From Bryobacterales bacterium (GTDB lineage: Bacteria; Acidobacteriota; Terriglobia; Bryobacterales; Bryobacteraceae), in assembly GCA_019261985.1 (NCBI GenBank), contig JAFAQY010000059.1, positions 1 through 36,830 of the forward strand: a stretch of 36,830 nt of DNA, in the 5' to 3' direction. The notes beneath the pieces are model-generated. The model ran no database searches and was not told where the DNA came from. It saw only the letters and a list, made by a program, of their open reading frames with translations. This document shows, one piece after another, positions 25,206 through 33,196 of this stretch. The position numbers and the translations under genes are program-made. Within the stretch, counting starts at the first letter, position 1; every line of letters begins with the position of its first letter.

Positions 25206-25889
25206 ATGAGTCCATCAACCACCGCAGTAGAAACTGAATACCATCCGCAAATCACTTCGATCAGGCAGCAGATCGCTAGCGTCTCCGGCGATCTGCTCGC
25301 GTCGCTTCCGGTGATCGAGCAACTATCTTCGGAGGCGCGGCGCGGGATTATCGCCCGCTATAGCGCCGTTCTCGAAGGCAACTTTATTTATTGGATGACT
25401 GGCGCGTATCTGGCCGCGAGGTCCCGAGAATCGCGCATCATCATCGAAGATAACCTGCTCACCGAGGTGCGCGATTCCCATCCGGGTATGCTGCGCAGAT
25501 TCGCTCTCGCGGCTTACTCCGTACCGAGCGATCTGGATGCGCTTGCCGTTTACCCGAGGCTTTCCGCCGTGCGCCTGTTCGTCGGGCGACTTTCTGCGGC
25601 GCCGCTGATGGCAATGATGGCTTTTTTTGAAGGCTTTATTCAAGGCTTCATGCCTTATCTGGCGGAGCTTGCAAAGCGGCAAGGATCCGAGGAAATGGAG
25701 TACACGGATGTCCACGGCGTTTGCGACATTGAACATTCCGAAGAACTGTTCCGCGCATTAGAGCTCGAAATGGAGCTTGCCGGGGACTCCCGCGAAGCCT
25801 CCGAATATTTATTCGAAGGTGTTTATCTCTTGCGGGACCTTATCAAGGCGATGATTTCGAGCCCAGGTATTTTCCGCAATGTCAATTAA
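25206..25889 (+). CDS. Heme-oxygenase-like diiron oxidase candidate (HDO / TenA-PqqC-like fold)
   Basis: A 227-residue all-helical protein resembling the iron-containing redox enzyme group of the heme-oxygenase-like superfamily (UndA, SznF and BesC are characterised relatives). Candidate metal ligands follow the usual order: E57 in AVLEGNF, E81/E87 and H92 in EDNLLTEVRDSHPGML, E142 in FFEGF, and H170-x3-D174-x2-H177 in VHGVCDIEH. The ENLxxE...HP pattern is characteristic of the group. Known members oxidise fatty acids, amino acids or amines. Here the substrate may be a carrier-bound acyl group or an amine made by the neighbours, which is inference. Its end overlaps the carrier protein gene by 11 nt. 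A non-redox TenA-like role cannot be excluded. Confidence 0.7.
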   Translation: MSPSTTAVETEYHPQITSIRQQIASVSGDLLASLPVIEQLSSEARRGIIARYSAVLEGNFIYWMTGAYLAARSRESRIIIEDNLLTEVRDSHPGMLRRFALAAYSVPSDLDALAVYPRLSAVRLFVGRLSAAPLMAMMAFFEGFIQGFMPYLAELAKRQGSEEMEYTDVHGVCDIEHSEELFRALELEMELAGDSREASEYLFEGVYLLRDLIKAMISSPGIFRNVN

Positions 25890-26133
25890 AGAGACCATCC
25901 TCTCCGAGATCGAGCGGATCCGGCTAGCCGGCCGCGCGAAAGACCTGCCGGGGTTGACGGATGATTTGGTTTTGCTTGATTCGGGACTTGACTCGCTAGG
26001 CATAGCTGTTCTGGTTACACGTCTTGAAGACAGCTTGGGAATCGATCCGTTCGACGACTCCGAATTCGCGTCTCCGCCGGTGACGCTCGGAGACTTCGTA
26101 CGGCTTTATGAAAATGCGGCGCAGTCCGTTTAA
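25879..26133 (+). CDS. Acyl carrier protein
   Basis: An 84-residue acidic carrier protein of the PP-binding family. The phosphopantetheine attachment site is LLDSGLDSLG, with S39 in the D38-S39-L40 core. Helix-2 and helix-3 residues follow as IAVLVTRLEDSLGIDPFDDSEFASPPVTLGDFVRLY. It differs from a housekeeping fatty-acid ACP (usually DSLDTVE), which fits a dedicated carrier. It overlaps both neighbours, and the next gene encodes an AMP-forming ligase that may load it. No phosphopantetheinyl transferase is in the window, so activation would rely on one elsewhere. Confidence 0.93.
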   Translation: MSIKETILSEIERIRLAGRAKDLPGLTDDLVLLDSGLDSLGIAVLVTRLEDSLGIDPFDDSEFASPPVTLGDFVRLYENAAQSV

Positions 26134-27475
26134 TTCGATCCGGGAGCATTTGATTAACCACGCCAATCCCGGGCGTTTTCTCTGGGGCACGGCGGCGCAG
26201 GTCCACCTCTCCGACGTGCTCACCGGAACATACTCGGACGGCCGCGCTCCGGATTTGTGCGGCAAATCGGTGTTGCTCGCCACGCAAGATCAAGCGGCGG
26301 CTGCATTGGCGCTGATCGAGCTCGACGGCATTGCGAGGCGAATTATCGTATGCCCGCCCGATCTGGCGGCCGCGCATTTTCCGGCGGTGATCGCGAGAGG
26401 AGAAGCGGATGCGATTGTGTCGGATTATGATGTTCCGTTCGCGCACGATTTACTGCGCGTTTCCTCCGTAGCGGGGATAGCCGGCGGGGCAGCCGGGCAA
26501 GATCGCCCGCTCCAAAGGACAGAGTGGGTGCTGCTCACTTCGGGCACAACCGGCGCTCCGAAGATGATCGTGCACACACTAGCAAGTCTTACTGCGCCGA
26601 TTGATGCTAACCAAGAACCAGGACGCGTTTGGGGCACGTTCTATGACATCCGCCGCTATGGCGGTTTGCAGATTTTTTTGCGCGCCCTGCTGGGTGGCGG
26701 CTCGCTCGTGCTTTCAAGCGCGGGCGAGCCGGTTTCGGACCATCTCGGGCGGCTGGCGGCGCGAGGCGTCACACATCTCTCCGGCACTCCATCGCAGTGG
26801 CGGCGCGTTTTGATGAGCCCCGCGGCGCGCCTGATTTCGCCGGCGTACATCCGACTCTCCGGCGAAATCGCGGACCAATCGATTTTGGACGCGCTGCGAT
26901 CTTTCTATCCTGACTCCCGAATCGGCCATGCGTTCGCCTCGACGGAAGCCGGGGTTGCATTTGAGGTGAACGACGGTCTTACCGGCTTCCCCGCGAGCTT
27001 CATAGGATCTCGAGGTGAAGTCGAGATCGGGATTCGCCATGGATCTCTAATAATTCGCTCCGGCCGCGCCGCATCGCACTACCTGGACGCGGAAAGCGGA
27101 CCGCTGAAGGACCAAGAGGGGTTCGTAGATACCGGCGATATCGTTGATGTGCGCGGCGAGCGGTGCTACTTTCTCGGCCGCCGCAACGGAGTCATCAATG
27201 TCGGCGGGTTGAAAGTGTATCCGGAAGAAGTGGAGGCGGTGATCAACCGCCATCCGGCCGTACGCATGTGCATGGTAGTGGGCAGAAAGAATACACTAAT
27301 GGGCGCGCTTGTGGCCGCGGACGTCGTGGTTACCGATGCCGCGGTGGGCGTTCCGAACGAAATCCTGGCCATTTGCCGCCAGAGTCTGCCTGTCCACAAA
27401 GTGCCCGCAACCATTCGTTGCGTCACTGCGCTCGAAATCGCCTCCGCCGGAAAAATGGTTCGCCATTATGCGTAA
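26108..27475 (+). CDS. AMP-forming acyl/aryl ligase (ANL superfamily), probably loading the carrier protein
   Basis: A 455-residue adenylate-forming enzyme, which activates a carboxylic acid with ATP and passes it to a thiol. Core motifs: P-loop LLTSGTTGAPKMIVHT, A5-like FASTEAG, A7 DTGDIV, hinge FLGRRNGVINVGGLKVYPEEVEAVI, and the catalytic lysine in ASAGKMVRH near the end. The N-terminal part is short for the superfamily (usual total 500-550). ATG 26108 overlaps the carrier gene by 26 nt; ATG 26114 is an alternative. The position right after the ACP suggests an acyl-ACP ligase rather than an acyl-CoA ligase, but this is inference. Its substrate is unknown. Confidence 0.85.
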   Translation: MKMRRSPFNSIREHLINHANPGRFLWGTAAQVHLSDVLTGTYSDGRAPDLCGKSVLLATQDQAAAALALIELDGIARRIIVCPPDLAAAHFPAVIARGEADAIVSDYDVPFAHDLLRVSSVAGIAGGAAGQDRPLQRTEWVLLTSGTTGAPKMIVHTLASLTAPIDANQEPGRVWGTFYDIRRYGGLQIFLRALLGGGSLVLSSAGEPVSDHLGRLAARGVTHLSGTPSQWRRVLMSPAARLISPAYIRLSGEIADQSILDALRSFYPDSRIGHAFASTEAGVAFEVNDGLTGFPASFIGSRGEVEIGIRHGSLIIRSGRAASHYLDAESGPLKDQEGFVDTGDIVDVRGERCYFLGRRNGVINVGGLKVYPEEVEAVINRHPAVRMCMVVGRKNTLMGALVAADVVVTDAAVGVPNEILAICRQSLPVHKVPATIRCVTALEIASAGKMVRHYA

Positions 27476-28193
27476 TGTGATCGTGACGGGCGGAACGCGG
27501 GGCCTCGGATTGGCCGTCGCCGGCCATGTCGCGGCCCAAGGTTATCGCGCGATCGCGGTGGCCAGGAGCAAAAGCGCGGAGTTCTCGTCGCTAGAGGAAC
27601 GATTGGGCCGCAACTCGCTCGAGTTCGTTCCGTTCGATCTAGCCGAAGTAGAGGAACTGCCGAATTTGGCCAAGCAACTCACCGCGGATTTCGGTCCTAT
27701 GTATGGACTGGTAAACAATGCAGGCATCGGAACGGATGGAGCGCTCGCCATGATGCCCGTCTCGCGCATTGAACGCGTTGTGCGCTTGAACACGCTCGCC
27801 CCCATTATTTTGAGCAAATACGTGGTCCGCCGAATGATGGCCGACGGCGGCGGCAGGATCGTAAACGTCGCATCGATTACCGCCTTTACAGGATACTCCG
27901 GCCTTTCGGTTTACGCCGCAACCAAATCGTCGATGATCGGTTTCACACGGTCGCTCGCGCGTGAAGTGGGACGTCTGGGCATTAATGTGAACGCCGTCGC
28001 TCCGGGTTTTATGGAGACGGAAATGACGCGACAGATGGACCCGAAGCGACGCGAGCAAATTGCCGGGAGGAGCGCACTGCGGCGCTTCGTTTGCGTGGAG
28101 GATGTTGCAAAAGCGGTGGGCTATTTGCTTGGGGAGAATGCGAGGAACATCACCGGCACGGTGCTCACGGTTGATGCAGGGGCAACGGCATGA
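27468..28193 (+). CDS. SDR-family reductase, FabG-like
   Basis: A 241-residue short-chain dehydrogenase/reductase. It has the nucleotide-binding TGGTRGLG motif at the N-terminus, VNNAG, and the catalytic Ser plus YAATK (Y-x3-K) in VNVASITAFTGYSGLSVYAATKSS. The C-terminal APGFMETEMTRQM and ITGTVLTVDAG are typical of 3-oxoacyl-ACP reductase-like members. It would use NAD(P)H to reduce a keto group or oxidise an alcohol, possibly on the carrier protein. The start ATG at 27468 overlaps the ligase stop by 8 nt. An in-frame upstream extension exists but would not match the family. Confidence 0.93.
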   Translation: MRNVIVTGGTRGLGLAVAGHVAAQGYRAIAVARSKSAEFSSLEERLGRNSLEFVPFDLAEVEELPNLAKQLTADFGPMYGLVNNAGIGTDGALAMMPVSRIERVVRLNTLAPIILSKYVVRRMMADGGGRIVNVASITAFTGYSGLSVYAATKSSMIGFTRSLAREVGRLGINVNAVAPGFMETEMTRQMDPKRREQIAGRSALRRFVCVEDVAKAVGYLLGENARNITGTVLTVDAGATA

Positions 28194-29899
28194 TCGCATC
28201 TGAAGCAGCAATACGCGCAAAGCGAGCCTCGCCCTCCAAAACGTGGCGGCGAGCGCTCGAGCTCACCGCGACAATCGCCGGAAATCCCACGCGCTTGCTT
28301 TCAAGCGCGATTCAAGATTGGGCCGAGACGTCGCCGGATGCTCCGGCGCTGCTTTCCGGCCGCGAGTGCATGAGCTATCGCCAGCTGGCGGAGAGATCGA
28401 ATCGGTACACGCGCTGGGCAATAAAGCAACGGCTCGGCAAATCGGATGTCGTCGCTTTACTAATGCCGAACGGGCCGGAATATGTGGCGATGTGGCTCGG
28501 CCTTACGCGCGCCGGCTGCACGGTCGCGCTGCTGAATACGAACCTTACCGGATCGTCGCTCGAACATTGTATCGATATCGTGGCGCCAAAGCTTGTGTTT
28601 ACGGCCCCGGTGGAGAACATTGACGCGCTCCCGGGCAAGCGCGTGGGGTTGGACGAATGTGGTCCTGTCACGATTGAAGATCGCGCGTTATACATCTACA
28701 CGTCGGGAACCACCGTGCTCCCAAAGGCAGCTAATATCAGCCACTCCCGCATAATGCAGTGGAGCCTTTGGTTCGCGGGAATGCTCGGGGCCGCACCGGA
28801 AGACCGCCTTTATAACTGCCTTCCCATGTATCACAGTGTCGGCGGCGTGGCGGCCTTAGGCGCGATGCTCTGCTCGGGTGGTTCCGTTGTCATACGCGAA
28901 AGGTTTTCCGCGAGCAACTTCTGGAGCGATATCGTCCAATGGGACTGCACAATTTTCCAATACATCGGCGAATTGTGCCGGTATTTGATGCATGCCCCGC
29001 TAACCGCAATCGAGAAAGAACACCGGATCAGGGTTTGTTGCGGCAACGGATTAAGGCCCGATATTTGGGAGGCCTTTAAAACGCGATTTTCCATACCGCA
29101 AATTCTCGAATTCTATGCCTCAACCGAGGGCAATGTTTCCTTGTTCAATGTCGAAGGGAAGCCCGGCTCCATCGGCCGCATCCCTCCCTTCCTGGCGCAC
29201 CGTTTCCAAACGGCGCTAGTCCGCTTAGATCATCAGACCGGCGAACCCATCCGTGATGAGCGTGGATTCTGCATCCGCTGCGCGCCGGATGAGCCGGGCG
29301 AAGCGATCGGGCGCATTTTCGAAGACCGCTCAAATATAGGCAGCCGCTTTGAAGGCTACACCAACCAGGCGGACTCAGAGAAAACAATCCTTCGCGGCGT
29401 CTTCGAGCCCGCGGATGCCTGGTTCCGCACCGGCGATTTGATGCGCCGGGATGAAAATGGCTACTTCTACTTCGTCGACCGCATCGGAGATACTTTCCGA
29501 TGGAAAGGCGAGAATGTCTCTACGACCGAAGTAGAGCAAGTTTGTTGTGAGTTTCCGGGCGTCTTGCAAGCCAACGTTTCCGGTGTATCGGTGCCCGGGA
29601 CGGATGGCCGCGCCGGGATGGCCACTCTGGTCACAACCACCCAGTTCAGCCTGGATGATTTCCGAAATCACCTGTGGAAGCATCTGCCGCGTTACGCGCA
29701 GCCGTTATTTTTGCGTCTTCGAGACGACCTGGAAACGACCGCTACTTTCAAGCCGCTCAAGAGCGCATTGGCTCGCGATGGTTACGACCCATCCGCCACA
29801 GCCGACCCAATCTTCTTCAACGATTGTGAAGAGGGCGCGTTCCTTCGGGTTAATGAAGAATTATTCGGTCAAATTAAGAGCGGAAAGCTGAGATTATGA
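28190..29899 (+). CDS. FATP-like acyl-CoA synthetase (AMP-forming)
   Basis: A 569-residue enzyme of the fatty-acid-transport-protein/very-long-chain acyl-CoA synthetase branch of the ANL superfamily. Motifs: P-loop YIYTSGTTVLPKAANISHSR (about 168-187), where Val replaces the usual Gly after TSGTT; the FATP-type EFYASTEGN; FRTGDLM; FVDRIGDTFRWKGENVSTTEVE; and ATFKPLK near the C-terminus with the catalytic lysine region. It would activate a carboxylic acid, probably a fatty acid, to the CoA or carrier thioester. It overlaps both neighbours by ATGA. Being the second AMP-forming ligase in the operon, it may supply a second acid building block or act on a different carrier. Confidence 0.9.
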   Translation: MIASEAAIRAKRASPSKTWRRALELTATIAGNPTRLLSSAIQDWAETSPDAPALLSGRECMSYRQLAERSNRYTRWAIKQRLGKSDVVALLMPNGPEYVAMWLGLTRAGCTVALLNTNLTGSSLEHCIDIVAPKLVFTAPVENIDALPGKRVGLDECGPVTIEDRALYIYTSGTTVLPKAANISHSRIMQWSLWFAGMLGAAPEDRLYNCLPMYHSVGGVAALGAMLCSGGSVVIRERFSASNFWSDIVQWDCTIFQYIGELCRYLMHAPLTAIEKEHRIRVCCGNGLRPDIWEAFKTRFSIPQILEFYASTEGNVSLFNVEGKPGSIGRIPPFLAHRFQTALVRLDHQTGEPIRDERGFCIRCAPDEPGEAIGRIFEDRSNIGSRFEGYTNQADSEKTILRGVFEPADAWFRTGDLMRRDENGYFYFVDRIGDTFRWKGENVSTTEVEQVCCEFPGVLQANVSGVSVPGTDGRAGMATLVTTTQFSLDDFRNHLWKHLPRYAQPLFLRLRDDLETTATFKPLKSALARDGYDPSATADPIFFNDCEEGAFLRVNEELFGQIKSGKLRL

Positions 29900-30738
29900 T
29901 CGCGCCAGAGTGGGATATACAGCACCTTTGTATCGGATTAGTTAACAATATGCCGGATGCGGTGAAACCGGCGGCGGAGCGGCAATTTCGCGATTTGTTG
30001 GCTGCCGCGGCTCAAAACGTTTGCGTGAGCGTGTCGGTTTACTCATTAGAGACAATTGACGCGCTGTGGGGCGCTCAACTCGACGGACTTATCGTTACCG
30101 GACGCGAACCGCGCACTCGAACGCTCACGTCGGAGCCTTACTGGCCGACACTAGCTGCGGTCATCGAGTGGGCCGAGCGCAACACTTATTCAACAATCTG
30201 GAGTTGTCTGGCCGCGCATGCCGCGGTGCTTCATATCGATGGCATTGAACGGCGGGCGCTCAACCAGAAGCTGTTCGGAGTTTTCGACTGCGCGAAGGTC
30301 GCGGAACATCCTTTGATGTCCGCCACTCCATCGCGATGGTGCGTGCCCCATTCCCGGTGGAACGATCTCGCCGCGCACAAACTGGAGGCCTGCTGCTATC
30401 GTATTTTGACCCGATCCCCGCAGGCCGGCGCCGATATATTCATAAAACATCGGCGGCGCAGCTTATTTGTTTTCTGTCAGGGCCATCCGGAATACGATTC
30501 GGAGACTCTGTGGCTTGAGTATCGAAGGGATCTTCGACGGTTCCTGCAAGGGCTGGTCCCCCGGCCATCGCTGCCGCACGGAAACACTTATGGCGCGGCG
30601 TGGCGTCCAGGGGCAATTCGACTTTATCGCAACTGGCTCGATTATCTCCACTCGCGAAAGAGCTTACAGCACAATGCGCGGCTGCGGCTACGGCACAACC
30701 AAGCCGGATATGCGCAAGCCAGTCAGGTGGGCCGATGA
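29896..30738 (+). CDS. MetA-like homoserine O-acyltransferase
   Basis: A 280-residue protein of the MetA (homoserine O-succinyl/acetyltransferase, glutamine-amidotransferase-like fold) family. It begins with GLVNNMPDAVKPAAERQFRD, like MetA GLMNLMP. DGLIVTGREPR and YWPTLAAVIEWAE follow. The nucleophilic cysteine is C104 in IWSCLAAHAA, and GHPEY contributes H197 and E199, matching the catalytic Cys, His and Glu of MetA. PHSRWNDL is also conserved. It would acylate the hydroxyl of homoserine, creating a leaving group for gamma-substitution. The MetY-like gene three places downstream would use that product. It could serve methionine synthesis, but its place inside an acyl-carrier operon suggests a dedicated pool. 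The acyl donor is unknown. Confidence 0.82.
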   Translation: MIAPEWDIQHLCIGLVNNMPDAVKPAAERQFRDLLAAAAQNVCVSVSVYSLETIDALWGAQLDGLIVTGREPRTRTLTSEPYWPTLAAVIEWAERNTYSTIWSCLAAHAAVLHIDGIERRALNQKLFGVFDCAKVAEHPLMSATPSRWCVPHSRWNDLAAHKLEACCYRILTRSPQAGADIFIKHRRRSLFVFCQGHPEYDSETLWLEYRRDLRRFLQGLVPRPSLPHGNTYGAAWRPGAIRLYRNWLDYLHSRKSLQHNARLRLRHNQAGYAQASQVGR

Positions 30739-31838
30739 TGATAGCAGCTCCGGCCCGGCCGCATCGCGAAGTCAAGACCGATTTCGTTATCGAGCCGCTC
30801 TTCCCTTGGGCTTTGGCGGATGTGGCCGAATTCATTGACAAGCAGCGGCGCGCCGGCCTGGGCGCGGAAGATGCACCCGCCATCGAACGCCGCTTGAAGT
30901 GGCTGCTGCTGGAGAACCCGCTCGCGGGCGATCGACATCCAATGGGTTATTCTGTCCGTGATCTTTGGGGCAATATCAAGGGCGTCAATCTCTGTTTTCC
31001 GTCCGCGTTTCTTGCCGGTGAGCGCCGGTTTTTCGGTCTGTGCTCGGGGAGTTTCTTCGTCGAGCCCTCGGCGCGGCCGATGGGTTTTTATCTTTTCAAA
31101 AAATATCTGGGCGCCCCCGATTACAAAGTCTTCTTCGCAACCACCTGCAATGCGAATTCGGTGCCGCTGTGGCGAAGCCTGGGCGGGCGGTTAATCCCCA
31201 ATTCTGAAACCGAGTACATTGTTCCTCTGCGTTTAGATCTAATGTTGTCCGCAAAATTCAAGTCTGCGTTTGCGCAGTTCGCCGCGCGTTGCATTCATCG
31301 GGTTCAGCATTTTCTTACTCGCCGCACGCCGGCGTTCACGATCGAGAAATGTGAAGACTGGGACAAGCTTGCCGCGCTTTTCCGCGCGCACCGGCCGCCA
31401 CAATGGATTTCCTACGAGCGGTCCAGGGAGTTTCTTGAATGGCGCTACGGATCGAACTCCCCCGCGCACCCTTGCAGCCTTTATGTATTCCGCGACCGGC
31501 AAGGCAACGAGGGATGGTTCGCTTTGGGCACTCTAAAACGGGGCGCCTTTAAAGGGGCAATGCTTTTGGATGCCGTCTGGCCGCGCGACAAGGTGAGCTT
31601 CAAAGACGTGTTCTCAGAAATCACAGCAGTGGCAGCCGACTCCGCGGCGGCGCTTTTCTTCCGCCGGCAACCGGGATTTAATCGCAGTGAATATTGCCGT
31701 TTTGCAATCTCGCGCGAATTGGATGCGCGAACATTTGTGATATCCGCGAAGAACTCGCCGCAAATTGACCTGAATACGTTCGATTACGACGATAACGACT
31801 ACATAGCATGGATGCCTCGCCCCAGCTCCGCCGAGTAA
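30735..31838 (+). CDS. GNAT-family acyltransferase
   Basis: A 367-residue protein of the GNAT-type N-acyltransferase fold: DLWGNIKGVNLCFPSAFLAGERRFFGLCSGSFFVEPSARPMGFYLFKKYL fits the first GNAT core and VFFATTCNANSVPLWRSLGGRL the acyl-CoA/acyl-carrier site. A second related half contains FLEWRYG and VFRDRQGNEGWFALGTLKRG, as in double-GNAT proteins such as FemX-like enzymes. The ATG at 30735 (MMIAAPARP) overlaps the MetA-like stop; a longer reading frame upstream lies on the MetA-like gene. In this operon it is the most likely N-acylating enzyme, joining an activated acyl group to an amine, which is inference. It overlaps the decarboxylase gene by 31 nt. Confidence 0.75.
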   Translation: MMIAAPARPHREVKTDFVIEPLFPWALADVAEFIDKQRRAGLGAEDAPAIERRLKWLLLENPLAGDRHPMGYSVRDLWGNIKGVNLCFPSAFLAGERRFFGLCSGSFFVEPSARPMGFYLFKKYLGAPDYKVFFATTCNANSVPLWRSLGGRLIPNSETEYIVPLRLDLMLSAKFKSAFAQFAARCIHRVQHFLTRRTPAFTIEKCEDWDKLAALFRAHRPPQWISYERSREFLEWRYGSNSPAHPCSLYVFRDRQGNEGWFALGTLKRGAFKGAMLLDAVWPRDKVSFKDVFSEITAVAADSAAALFFRRQPGFNRSEYCRFAISRELDARTFVISAKNSPQIDLNTFDYDDNDYIAWMPRPSSAE

Positions 31839-33196
31839 CGCCCGCGTTTGGCGAATTGCGCGAGGCCGCCGCGCAACTCGAGCGCGACATCGCCGCGGGC
31901 CCCATCGTGCCGCATGTAGCCTCGCAAGAAATACGCGATTATCTTTCCTCGCGGTACGACTTCACCCAGCCTCGCCCGCTTGATAATGTTATCGCCGACG
32001 TCGAGGAGATGCTCCGAAAGTGGCAAGTGCATGTAACTCATCCGCGCTATTTCGGCCTGTTCAATCCGAGCGTGACCATTGCCTCCGTTGTCGCGGACGC
32101 GCTAGTCGCGATGTACAATCCACAGCTCGCGACGTTGCGTACATCGCCGGCGGCGAACGAGATCGAGCGGCACACTCTGGCGTGGCTCGCCGGCAAATTC
32201 GGCCTGCCCGGCCACACAGCGGCGAATTTCACCAGCGGCGGCGCGGAAGCGAACTCGTCGGCTGTACTCGTCGCTCTTGCCCATGCGTTCCCGGAATATC
32301 GGGATCGGGGGTTGGTCGGGCTGAAGAAATCGCCGGCCATTTATCTTACGGGCGGCGCTCATCACGGATTTCTGAAAACAGCGCGTATGGCGGGACTCGG
32401 CAGCCGCGGGCTTCGCACCGTCGCGGTGGATGGCGACCTGAGAATGAATGTCGCCGATTTAGAGCGAAAAATATCGGAAGACAGCAAGAACGGATTCGTT
32501 CCATTTCTGGTGATTGCCACCGCGGGCACAACGGCGGCAGGCGTTATCGATCCGCTGCCTGAAGTTGCGCGCTTCTGCCGTTCGCAAAATTTGTGGTTCC
32601 ACGTGGATGCCGCGTGGGGCGGCGCGGCGGTTATATCGCCGCTCCTGAAGCGCCATTTGGCGGGAATCTCGGAAGCCGATTCGATCACCTGCGACGCGCA
32701 CAAATGGTTTTCCGTGCCGATGGGCGCCGGGATGTTCTTCTGCCGTCATCCCGAGGCGATTTCGCAAGCCTTTGAATCGGATATTTCCTTCATGCCGGAA
32801 AAGACGGCTGGCGCCTTGGATCCGTACTCTTCCACCATGCAGTGGTCGCGGCGATTTATCGGCCTGAAGTTCTTCCTAGGCCTCGCCGAACGCGGCGAGT
32901 CCGGATACGCGGAGTTGATCGAGCATCAGGCTCGGATGGGCGACGTTCTGCGCCAAGCGCTGTTGCGCGCCGGCTGGCGCATCGTGAACAATACTCCCCT
33001 GCCGCTTGTGTGCTTCACGCGTTACGGACTCGATACATCCAAATTCTTAAAGACCCTCTACGATCGCCAGATCGCATGGATGTCGGAAGTCAGCCTCGAC
33101 GGTGGCCTGCCGGTGCTGCGGGCGAGCATCACCAGCTTCCGCACCACGGAGCAGGATATCGAATGGGTGGTCCGCGAAATGAGCAAGATTCTGTGA
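31808..33196 (+). CDS. PLP-dependent amino-acid decarboxylase (group II, DDC-like)
   Basis: A 462-residue fold-type I PLP enzyme of the group II decarboxylases (aromatic amino acid/DABA/glutamate type). It shows HPRYFGLFNPS, FTSGGAEANSSAVLVAL, the ring-stacking histidine H185 in GGAHHGFLK, D267 in WFHVDAAWGGA and the PLP lysine K299 in DAHKWFSVPMG. It removes the alpha-carboxylate of an amino acid to give a primary amine. The natural substrate cannot be told from sequence; a product of the MetY-like enzyme encoded next to it is an obvious candidate. It is complete and overlaps the GNAT gene by 31 nt and the next gene by 4 nt. Confidence 0.88.
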   Translation: MDASPQLRRVTPAFGELREAAAQLERDIAAGPIVPHVASQEIRDYLSSRYDFTQPRPLDNVIADVEEMLRKWQVHVTHPRYFGLFNPSVTIASVVADALVAMYNPQLATLRTSPAANEIERHTLAWLAGKFGLPGHTAANFTSGGAEANSSAVLVALAHAFPEYRDRGLVGLKKSPAIYLTGGAHHGFLKTARMAGLGSRGLRTVAVDGDLRMNVADLERKISEDSKNGFVPFLVIATAGTTAAGVIDPLPEVARFCRSQNLWFHVDAAWGGAAVISPLLKRHLAGISEADSITCDAHKWFSVPMGAGMFFCRHPEAISQAFESDISFMPEKTAGALDPYSSTMQWSRRFIGLKFFLGLAERGESGYAELIEHQARMGDVLRQALLRAGWRIVNNTPLPLVCFTRYGLDTSKFLKTLYDRQIAWMSEVSLDGGLPVLRASITSFRTTEQDIEWVVREMSKIL

